A stretch of 64,000 bases of DNA from Dasyornis broadbenti (Eukaryota; Chordata; Aves; Passeriformes; Dasyornithidae), in the NCBI GenBank assembly GCA_013397935.1, contig VZRN01006818.1, positions 641,012 through 705,011 on the forward strand. The letters are read 5' to 3'. A program made the position numbers and the translations under genes. Numbering within the stretch: position 1 is the first letter of the stretch; each line of letters starts with the position of its first letter. Positions 39,865-49,145 of the stretch are shown here, piece by piece. The notes beneath the pieces were generated by a model. That model saw only the letters and a program-made list of their open reading frames with translations. It did not search any database and was not told the origin of the DNA.

Positions 39865-39882
39865 TGGCACCCAACATGGGGT
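39865..39882 (+). promoter_or_regulatory. retroviral tRNA primer-binding site
   Basis: TGGCACCCAACATGGGGT begins seven bases after the LTR end. It equals the complement of the 3' end of a lysine tRNA of the Lys1,2 type (TGGCGCCCAACGTGGGGC) apart from three changes, two of them C-to-T/G-to-A at former CpGs and one at the last base. The location and match identify it as the reverse-transcription priming site of the element whose LTR precedes it. The lysine assignment is by memory of primer sequences. Confidence 0.8.
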
Positions 39883-40680
39883 TCATAAGGTTCAAGATAA
39901 CAGATTTGATTGGAATGTGCCAGATTGGATTTATGGCTGGTATTGCTGTTTATCTATTAATTGGCAGACTCCTATTCTTGCAATGGGGCTTGCTTGCCTC
40001 CCTGTAAATCAGAGTCTAGTATTTCTTAGTGCCTGCTTTTTGTGTAGAACTGTACTGCTCATGACCTTACTGTACAGTGACTGGGAACATTTTCATCCAG
40101 CAGTGGCCATGTGCCTGGGCTGGCAGATCACCAAGGCATCACTGCTGCTGCTGCTGTGCTGCTGTATTGGTCAGGCTGAAACTCGAGGGACAGCTCAGGT
40201 CGAAGGGACTGTGACCTATGGCTAAGTCCACGTGGGAGCAGGACATCTTGAAGAGTCTGGCTGTGGACAAGCCCATACCAAGGTACCTCTCAAAGCATCT
40301 GTGCCTGTGGTTATGTCTGTGCCACAGCAGGTGTCCCTCTGAAGGGATTGTGATCCAAGGAGAAGTCTGTGTGGGAGAACGTGTGCCTTGAGGCATCTGT
40401 GGCTGTGTATGAGGGCGTGCTGGAGCACATCAAAGTGCGTGGCTATAGATAAACCCATGACAGAGCAGGTACAGCCCGGGAGGAACTCCAGCCGTAGGTC
40501 AGTCCTGCTGGAGCAGGTTTATTTCCGAAGGGATTGCAGCCCATGTACAAGGCCACGCTGGAACAGACGCACCTCAAAGCGGTCGTGGCGGTGGATAACT
40601 CTATCTCACAACAGGTATACCCCGTATCGACCCTGGCTCACAGACAGACTCTGGCTGATAATGGGTAAAATACTATTACC
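39883..40680 (+). mobile_element. ERV leader with tandem 138-bp repeats, no viral genes
   Basis: Sequence downstream of the primer-binding site. From about 40202 it is built of imperfect tandem units: gaagggactgtgacc (40202), gaagggattgtgatcc (40341) and gggaggaactccagcc (40478) start at intervals of 139 and 137 bases, then a partial unit gaagggattgcagccc (40527) follows after 49. Each unit contains 'ctggagca'/'cagagcaggta' and 'tctgtggctgtggata' motifs. Avian ERVs of this type carry such repeats. No gag, protease, polymerase or envelope reading frame is recognised, and after about 40680 the DNA looks unique, so the element is truncated or non-autonomous. Frames at 39821-40225, 40139-40458 and 40388-40705 are incidental. 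Confidence 0.75.
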
Positions 40681-43600
40681 TGTGTTCTTCACATGCACAC
40701 ACTGAGAAGTTCAAATTACTTTTGAACCTCCTAGCCAGCTTCAATTTAAAATGTTCACCTAAAAACTTCATTTAGTCTCTGCAGCTGCTTCAATCACCAA
40801 GAGTCTTTGGCTGGCTTGGAGCTGGACAAGTAAGAAAGCAAGCACAAGGAGTTTGCAAAATCTTCTTTTCTTTTTTTTTTTTTTTAAGTCTTTACTTTAG
40901 TGTGAGTAAAGGCAGTTGCATTTATATTCCTTGAAATAAATCTTATTTGACACAGTTATTCTGACTCTGCAAGCCAGACTGTTTTTTGCCAGGAATAAAA
41001 GCTGTGATAACTATAAAACTGTGAGAAAAATCAATGTTTTATAAAAGGAATGGTTATTTTATATATGCACACACACATAATATGAAACCTTACCCTCTCA
41101 TCACACAAACAAGGAAACAAATTGGTTATGCTTGCTGAGGAGGCCTTCTAACACTACTACTAGATATTTTCTGGAGGTGGGGCTGAGAAAAAGCACCAAC
41201 ACAGTTTAATCAGAGCTTGCTATTTTTTGTTATTAACATCATGTCTGATGATTCAGTTTATGGAAGTCTATGGATAATTTAAAAGATGACTGTAATGCCA
41301 GTTATGCTAATGATTTTCCTTTTAGACTTCAACAGATCAGGATATTTCCCCTCAGTTTTCTCTTCATGATTCTGCCTTGCACAATACTGATTTTAATTTG
41401 AAGTTAATTTCTCTTCTGCATTTTAAAAAAAACAAATTCTTCTTCCAGGCAAATCGTTTCTTCCTTTGGTAGTATTGTACTTATATTTTCTTACTAAAAT
41501 ACCAAGCCCTTCTACTTTCAATGTTTTTTATTTTTTGTACTGAATTCCACTTTAATTTGACTATGTATTACCTTCTGTTACAGCAATTCTCTGCAGAGAA
41601 TCTGAAATAAACATAAAGAAATGCCATAATTTGCAAGTCTCTTGAGAAACAAAGTATGTCTACACTTACGCAGTCCTATTTTACACTGAAAATATTTCAA
41701 AATCTCAGCTTTTTACTCCGTACATTACAACACATTTTAGAATCTCTGGTTGCATTTGACGTTGCAGATTGACTTCATTATGTACAAACATCCTTCCTTG
41801 TTTGAAGATTCTCCAGGCAGACAGTTCTGGCTGCTTTTTGCATTTCCTCTGTATTATTTCAAGTACTAAGGAAAGCTCTCTGTTGCACTATGGCTTGCCA
41901 TAATTCTTAAGCATCTTGGTTTTACTCAGCCTGTCTCTGTACACAGCAGAAGGGCTGCACACAAGAAATCACTTCTACAATTGCCAGCTTGCAGAAACTC
42001 CCTGCACAGCCTCATGTTGTCGGTGAGAAGGAACCACACGCTGCTGCTTGGTGGCCAGGGGATGTCACATTAACATTTTGCTCTGCCTCCCTCCCCAGCA
42101 GTCCCTGATGCTGCCTCTGGTCGAGGCTGTTGGGTGGAAGAGGAGGATGCTGCCACATGTACCAAGGAACGTGTCAAGCACCCTAATGGCTGGGTGGAAT
42201 TTTCTCTAGATGCTTTCCAGGGAAAAAAAAAAATTCAATCTGCTAGCAAAGACCATACCTAAAAAAAGAAACTAAAAAAACCTAGGAAGGAACTAGTAGT
42301 TAAAATGTTTCTATCTCTTAACTGACACATCGATTCTGTACATTGCCAAACAAAGAGAGTTCTGACTAAATATTTGTCTCCCACTCTCTCCCTCTATGAA
42401 AAATTAACATGCACAGGATTGCTCTGATGAAGAACAGTATGAAAAGGGCTAACAATGAAAGAGTAGTATGAAGTGACAAAACATTCATTAAGGATTAAAA
42501 AGACAAGGGTGGCTTTACACATTGCCAAAAGCTTTTATTTAAACAGACTATTCCATCTTGCCCCCACTATACAGAAGCACACAAGGCTGATACCAGAATA
42601 AATCTAAACTCTATAAAAAATTTACTGACAGCACAGACTACAAGAGAAGAGCTTGTTTACCCTCATCCTCCAGCTTCTGCCTTCCTGCAAAATTCAGCCG
42701 TTTAGTGCAGCATAAATCTGTGTAACACTTCCTGGGACTTCTCCATCCAGCTAACAACTCTGGAGACAGAGACCGCTGGCACTTCAAGGGAAGGTGGGCA
42801 ATCCCTTACTTGCTGTGCTAGAGGACCCTGCCACACGACAACTAGAAAAGCAGAGGAGAGAGAGGGGCAAGAGGAAGGTGGTATAACACAGCTGTATCAT
42901 TTTAATTTTCCAAAATTGGGGCTGGTGGGAAAGAAGGGCAGGTCCACAGAGAAAGAGCATGCTCCACACCACCACCTGAAGGGGTTGGAGTGATAGCAGG
43001 GCCATGTTGCATGTCAGGGACCACATTGGGGTAAAGCATTTCATTCCCAGTGTGCCTTGCAGGGCCATGGCATGCAGACACCAGGGGAATCCCACTGTTT
43101 TTCCAACTGCCACAACCCAGATACTCTCATGCTGATGCATCTACAGCCACAACCAGGGCTCCTCTGGACTTCTATTCATAACAAGGGGATCATTTTCAGT
43201 CAAGCAAGTAATCTCATGCCTGTAAATTTCAGATTCCAGACTAAACTAGCCAATGCCACCCTGCTGTTTGCCTTCCTCTTTTTGCTGGCATGAGGAACAT
43301 TTTCTGTGATAAAGGCTAGTGAAACCCTAAGAAAGATGGCCAACCCAAATACTCCAAGTTTTTGTGAACAAACAGACTATACAAACATGGTCCAGGATGC
43401 TTTATGTTCAGTTAATCCTATCTTGGGCCAGGATGGATAACATGACTCAAGAGTCCTTGAGAAAACCTTTCTATCTGATTCTGTGATTTGTTAAAAGGCT
43501 ATCAACTGCCTTCTCCCCTCGCCTCACCACCATATAACACAGTCAACTCTAGTTTAAAACTAAAGTTTAAGCCCTGCAAGTGCAAGACAGAGTTCAAGCA

Positions 43601-44075
43601 GGCATCTTTTTATGACAAAGGAAAGTCATCCAGTGGAAAACATGCCAATGCTGAACTAATGTTGACATGAAACAAAAAAAAGAATTCATCATAGATTTGT
43701 TGGCATGTCCACCTCCACAATCCCTGGAGTCCTGTCCATGTGGTCCTATGACACCAGAGAGTGACATACAGAAGATTAAACTGGGCACTGGAACAATAAA
43801 CAGAGTGGACAATGTCTAGCTGATGCCCAGCACAAACTGGCAACATTGAATTAGAGTAACATGGCACTGGGCACTGCCCACGCCCTGCTCAACACTCCCA
43901 CTGAGGATTGATGAAAACAGCTGTCCCCAAGAGATGATTTAGCTGATGATCTAAAGTGAACAATGGTAGGAAAAGATAAACATGGGGAAGGGGCGCAACC
44001 CGTGACGGGCCTTCCATGCTGACTCAATGGTCATGCTGGAAACAGGAGACCCCATTCACAGACAGCTCCCTTCAA
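40681..44075. other. unique non-coding DNA with a GC-richer right half
   Basis: The left part (40.7-42.0 kb) is AT-rich and contains T15 at 40871-40885 and a 16-bp perfect palindrome ATTCTCTGCAGAGAAT (41586-41601). From about 42.0 kb, and clearly from 42.64 to 44.07 kb, GC content rises to near 50 per cent by eye. Frames on both strands occur here (42784-43140 minus, 43057-43293 plus, 43594-43867 minus) without recognised domains. A small CpG cluster ggcgcaacccgtgacgggcc lies at 43992-44011. This block could be old, unrecognised mobile DNA next to the LTR at 44076. Confidence 0.45.
44068..44075. repeat. left target-site duplication of the 44076 LTR
   Basis: CCCTTCAA sits directly before the LTR; CCCTTCCA sits directly after it (45162-45169). 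Seven of eight bases match. A 6-bp duplication (CCCTTC) separated from the 5' terminus by two bases is the other reading. Confidence 0.55.
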
Positions 44076-45161
44076 TGTCCTTGCCATCTCCCTGGGAATG
44101 GATGGGAAGGATTCTCTACCTTTTATCAGGTTTCTGTGGACAGGTTTTGGTAGTGCAGGGGGGGTTACAGGGGTGGGTTCTGTGAGAAGCTGCCAGAAGT
44201 TTCTTCCATATCCTGCAGAGCCAATCTCAGGCAGCTCCAAGGCAGACGTGCCACTGTCCAACACTGGGCCAACTGGAAATGGTGGTAATGCCTCTGCAAT
44301 TACAGATTGAAGAATTTTGAAAAACGTTATTGTACAGATGTAATTGCAGCCAGAGAAGAGTGGGGTGAGAACACGTGAGATGAACAACTCTGCAGACACC
44401 ACGTTCGGTGAAGGAGGACAGGAAAGAGGTGCTCCAGGAACCAGAGCTGAGATTCCCCTGGAGGCTGTGGTGCAGACCATGGTGAAGCTGCTGTGCCCCT
44501 GCAGCTCATGGAGGTCCATGGGAAGCAGAGATCCACCTGCAGCCCATAGAGGAACCATACACCAGAACAAGTCCTGGCAGGGATTTGCAGATCCGTGGAG
44601 AGAAGAGCCCACACTGGAGTAGGTTTCCTGGTAGGACTTGTGACCCTGTGGCAGACCCATGCTGGAGCAGGCTGTGCTTGAAGGACTGCATCCCATAAAG
44701 AAGTGACCCTCTTTGGACTATTCTGTGGAGGACTTTTGCCCATAGGATGGACCCACGTTGAAGCAGTTCATGGAGAACTGTCTCCCGTGGGAGGGAGCAG
44801 GGAAATGACTCCACTCCCTGAGCAATAGGAGAAATAATGAGTGATGAACTGTCCATAAACCCCATTCCCTGTCTCCCTGCACTGCTGGAGCTGAGAAGGA
44901 GGGAGAGGTGGGGGGCAGGTGTTTTTAAGGACTTACTTTATTCCTCGTTATCCTGCTCTGATTTTGTTAGCAATAAATTCAATTAATATCTCTGATTCAA
45001 GCCTGTTTTGCCTGTGACAGTATTTGGTAAGTGATCTCTCTCTGTCCTTATTTCAACTCGTGAACCCTTTGTTATTTTCTCTCCCCTGTCCAGCTGCAGA
45101 GGGGAGTGATAGAGAGGCTTTGGTCTTTGGACTGGCATCCAGCCAGGGTCAACTCACCACA
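44076..45161 (+). mobile_element. solo LTR of a long avian endogenous retrovirus family
   Basis: About 1,086 bp. The left end (tgtccttgccatctccctgg, then gaatggatgggaaggattct) and blocks such as ttttatcaggtttctgtgga and gccaatctcaggcagctcca belong to an LTR family I recognise from bird genomes. The U3 contains GC-rich units ending in 'CCCAYRCTGGAGYAG' (44608, 44656, and a decayed copy at 44752). Then come gtctcccgtgggagggagca, AATAAA (44972-44977), ctgttttgcctgtgacagta and the end ccagccagggtcaactcaccACA. Flanking octamers match 7 of 8, so it is a solo LTR. The 221-codon minus-strand frame (44031-44696) and the plus-strand frames inside are incidental to the GC-rich LTR. ERV class (K or L) is not assigned. 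Confidence 0.88.
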
Positions 45162-45169
45162 CCCTTCCA
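45162..45169. repeat. right target-site duplication of the 44076 LTR
   Basis: CCCTTCCA, directly after the terminal ACA of the LTR, pairs with CCCTTCAA at 44068-44075 with one mismatch. Confidence 0.55.
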
Positions 45170-47548
45170 CGTGTCTCCCTAGAAAAGGATGTTCTAGGCC
45201 ACGCCAAAAATACCAGCATGGCGTGTTTCCACACCACTGGCTTGGTGGTTTGATCACTGCTCTGCTGTTCTGACAGGGTGAAAAAAGAGGCTGAGAAAAA
45301 AAATGTCAGTTGCATTTTATCTGGAGAATCATTTGACAAAGGTTTGATGGAACAGTGCGAAGCTTTCCCTGGTACTGGACTAGGACATGCACTGAACTGG
45401 AAGGAGGCCAAAGGGCAGAAATCAGAAGGGCTGTAAAAGATTCAAGTGGAAGTATCTTTTAGCAAGAGACCTTTCATAGTTTATGCCCATTCTTGTTCTT
45501 GAGAGTTTAAAATACGGTCCCAGAAACTAAGGTTAATTATTGTCTCACCCTCAATGTTGAACACGTCATTCCATAAACTTTTTAAACTTTGTGTTAAGAA
45601 AGATAACACCTCCAAACAGTGAGAAATTAACCTGCATTTTTTGTATTTGTATTTAGCCTGGCTCTGACAGTAAGAACTGCAAGCATGAAGCAAGCTTTAG
45701 AGAGCCCTAGCAAGTGCTGATATCTCCTCAGACAATCAGAGGTGTTCAGCTCCCTAATCGATTGTCTTCTGCCTCCCTCTGCTACAATACCCCCAAAATC
45801 TCACTGTTTGGCAGAAGAGGCAGGGTGCCAAGGCTGGTGGAGCTAAAGACCTCTGTCCCAGTGTGGGTCAGGTGTCCCCACAACTGGGAGAGATCCAGGG
45901 CACAGCACAGGGACATCAGCACTATCCTCATGAGGATTTTGCAAGGACTAGAGAATCCAGTGCGCCACACCTGGAGCAGTCACACCATCTCTCTGCTAGG
46001 AAAACAAACAGGCTTCAAATGAGGTACCAAAAGAACGCCCTGGCAAATGTACAGTTTTTTAACCAAGTACATTCACTCCTCAGAATTCAAGAAATGTTAA
46101 ACATTTTTCAGCATTTTAGTCCTTCAGGAAGGGACTTACACATTATGTCAAATTAGGACCAAAGACTTACACACGAGATGTGGTTTTCTCAAGACAAGAC
46201 TTGTCTAATCTACTGGGAAAGGTGCATTTTTTCATCAGATTCTATTTGTTTTAAGGTTTTTGGTCAAATTTTGCACATAAACAGGTTAATAAATAGAATA
46301 TAGCAAAAAGATGCTGCAAAAGTCAGAGATGTGTCCTCGAATGCCTTATCCTCTCCTGCCTTTAATTTTTTTGTCTTTTTCTCCTGCTAAAAGACCCAAA
46401 CAATAGTGTTCAAGGGGAAGATTTCAAAGTCTATAAGTGTTATTAGATGAGGAGCCACAACATATCATATGGAAACTGCAATTGAAGAGGAAAAGATTTC
46501 TATCATTAAAGACCCTGGTCTTGCCAAAAGCAAATGGAGATGAATGCAGACTGACAAGCCCTGAAACAAAGAACCAAACTGACAGAGTATCAGCTAGAGA
46601 AAGATTCTGCAGCACAAAGAGAGATTGGAAGTTATTACAGAAAAGTCCTTTAAAGCCTTTAGCCAAGTATCTAGTTGTAGTAAAGAAAGTAAACAAGAAG
46701 TTAGGTAGTATTGCTGAAGGAATATTAATCAAGGCTGTTGATATCACTAAGATGACACAGCAGCTAAACTCGCAGAGAAAATACATTGTACACTTACAGT
46801 GTATATGCACTAGAGGAAAATACAACTTCCTTTCTGGCAGGCTGAGCAAAAGAGCTATGAAATACTAAGAGCAAATGCAAGGTTTGAATCAAGCTAGTAG
46901 TCAGAGGCAGTATCTGTGGTCCTTCCATCAGTCAATTTGGTTTTGTAGATGAAGGATTATTTCAATCATTACTAATAGTTTTAATGTAAATTTTAGGGAT
47001 GTACACCTTACCACTATCACCAGAGTGGTAAAGCAGGTATTTGATATTGAACATACCCAATAACTCTGTGTGAGTGCTGCTTCTGTGGGACAGACCTGCT
47101 ACAACTGAGTTTTCCCTTCCACAAAATGGTATCCTTTGTAACAATTGCTGTCCTTCTTGATATTTTTCTTAAGCATTTGCAAATAAGTATTGCAACATAA
47201 GGAAAAGATGTTTTCCTTCTCTTGAGTTACAATATGCTTTCCAGCCTTATTTAATAAGGGCAACCAGAAAGTCACTGAAATTGCTGGATTTTCTTTTGTT
47301 GCCTTTGTTAAACTCCCTACATGTCACTGAAGGGCTAATTAATTATTACCAGGACTGCATATGCCTGGGACATAGCTCTTAAAAACAATATTGATGATAT
47401 ACAAGTTACACTGTTGCCTAATTTGGTACTGTTTAACATTAAAGCACTTCCCTTTCCTGCAGAGTGAGAAATTCTGTGCTGTATGTTTTTAGATCACGGG
47501 ATTTATAGGTTTCATGTTTACCATGTACAACTGTGTTTATCTAACACT
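45170..47548. other. unique non-coding DNA with a doubly open stretch
   Basis: No recognised gene. At 46424-46868 both strands are open for over 420 bases: 143 codons on plus (46437-46868, lysine-rich) and 141 on minus (46424-46849). The plus product has no domain I recognise and the two frames cannot both be coding. A small GC-richer patch lies at 45.72-46.02 kb. Homeodomain-like taattaattatta lies near 47337. Confidence 0.45.
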
Positions 47549-47869
47549 TGTGGTTTAGGAATGGTATTCTCCATTTTAGTAGAATCACTAGGGGGGAAAA
47601 AAACCCACCACTACTTGATTCCCCTCCTCCTCCAGCTGGAAGCACAAAAGGCAAAGATCACAGGCTGAGATAAGAGCAATTTACTGAAAACAGCAATGGA
47701 ACCTCCTTCTTCTCATAAGTGAGAGAATCCCTTTCCCCCACCCCTGGCAATGACATGAGTGAGATGGTTCTGAGTAACATTATTAGGGTCTTGGCCGTGT
47801 CCACACAGCTTCAGGCTCCCTCACAGCTACCTCAAAAAATTAACCCTGTCCTTTGCCAAAACCAGGACA
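47549..47869 (-). mobile_element. solo LTR, minus strand, same family as 33676
   Basis: Read on the minus strand it starts TGTCCTGGTTTTGGCAAAGG with cagggttaatttttt following, and ends cattcctaaaccACA. Internally the minus strand reads cagcctgtgatctttgcctt then ttgtgcttccagc, which aligns with cagcccctgatctttacctt then ttgtgtctccaac of the 33676-34132 LTR. At 321 bp it is shorter than that copy (457 bp) and so carries deletions. No target-site duplication is evident and no retroviral interior adjoins it. It is an old solo LTR. Confidence 0.78.
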
Positions 47870-48819
47870 CTGACTTAATTTAGAAGGGATAAAGAAAGAC
47901 AGATTTGTCCAAGTGGGCTTGGTTTTGTTTTGTTTTGGGTCTTTGTACAATACAATGAAAATAAATCTATTCCTGAAAGTCTTTTGGTAGAACTGAATAG
48001 TAACATATTTATCAAAAGTGAGACCACTTACTATATGAGCTGTTGATTTGGTTAAAATTTCCTGTTTATCTGTTTCTTGTCAGAGAAACAAAGTTAAAAA
48101 ATAAAAGAAATGTCAATCTAAAAATCATTCATTTAAAGAAATTTAAACAAATACATATTCATAAAGAGCTACAGGCTTTGATCAGGCATTTGTCCCCAAA
48201 TACAATCTACTTCTGATATCATCAGTAGAAGAAAATCTCTAATAGTGGATCCCCTCACTGAAAAGGAAAGTTCTTCAACAGTTTCCAAAGGCTCATACAA
48301 GAAAACTGTTACGAAAAATACACAGCAGCTAACCTCAGAAGTCGGCAAAACAAGAAAAAAAAGAAGAGGTAGATTTCATTTTGCCTCTCAAATGATTTTA
48401 AACAGCATCATGAAGCTAACTGAAACAAGAAGGAAAATGAAATCCAGGGAAAAAGAAGCAGCAGCATCCATTCAATGGAAGCCTATACAAAGAAGAAAAT
48501 GCAAGGAGAAACTAATATAGGAAAACAGTATGATGACAGTTTAAAAGCCCAGTACCTTTCAAGTTCTATTAAAATATTCTTTATGACTTAATTTGAAATA
48601 TATTTCTCTGATAAAGGTTGGTTGGCAACCATATTGCATGATGCAACATTTCTGTTTTGGACTTTGCTATCTGCAGGCCATCTTAGCCTAGTAATCACGC
48701 TGAGTTTGATATCAAATTTCCTCTGCCAGGTTTTCCATTGGGATAGAACTGGAGTGGTGTATACCTGCTGGGAACCCAGTCATTTAAATCACTGTTTACT
48801 TAGCTTGTAACACACAAGG
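47870..48819. other. AT-rich unique non-coding DNA
   Basis: No gene recognised. A lysine/arginine-rich 91-codon plus-strand frame (48245-48520) reflects A-rich DNA rather than a known protein. Confidence 0.5.
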
Positions 48820-49145
48820 TGATTATGTCTCTCCGAGCATCCTGGAGGCCCTTCTCCAGACCAGACCTGGCTGTTGTGCAGAGGAAGCCTGCAGTGCCCC
48901 ATCAGCAGAGCTGGCGTGACATGGACAAGCGCCAAGGGCTTGCCTGCCTGACCCGATGGCAGATGCTCGCTGCAGAGAGCACCTTCAAGGCAGCACCGTA
49001 TGCCAGAAAGGGAGAAGGACCAACTGTGTGCTGCGGATGGCTGCTCCCAAGCCTGCTGCTATCCACCCAGGGAGGCACTCAGGAAAGCCAGGCTTTAGTT
49101 TTGCATACACTGTAAACACGCTACACCTTCAAGTCTAATAAAAAC
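48820..49145 (+). other. GC-rich island ending in a poly-A signal
   Basis: A stretch of about 290 bp near 58 per cent GC by eye stands out from AT-rich surroundings. It has a 98-codon plus-strand frame (48819-49115) without recognised domains. Shortly after, AATAAA occurs at about 49138-49143 (gtctaataaaaacag). It could be a terminal exon of a non-coding RNA, an old repeat, or chance. No splice-acceptor assignment is safe. Confidence 0.25.

Noticed and set aside
39365..40705. Several 80-134-codon frames on both strands across the ERV
   Set aside because: They lie in the LTR and in the tandem-repeat leader, cross their boundaries, and show no gag, protease, polymerase or envelope motif.
44031..44696. 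221-codon minus-strand open frame, the longest in the window
   Set aside because: It lies almost wholly inside the LTR at 44076-45161, antisense to it; GC-rich repeats lack stops. No domain is recognised.
39262..45161. One full-length provirus with LTRs at 39.3 and 44.1 kb
   Set aside because: The two LTRs have different sequence and length, the DNA between has no retroviral genes, and the right LTR has its own flanking duplication.
48245..48520. Lysine/arginine-rich 91-codon frame resembling a nuclear basic protein
   Set aside because: Explained by A-rich sequence (runs of aaa, aga, aag); no ordered domain.
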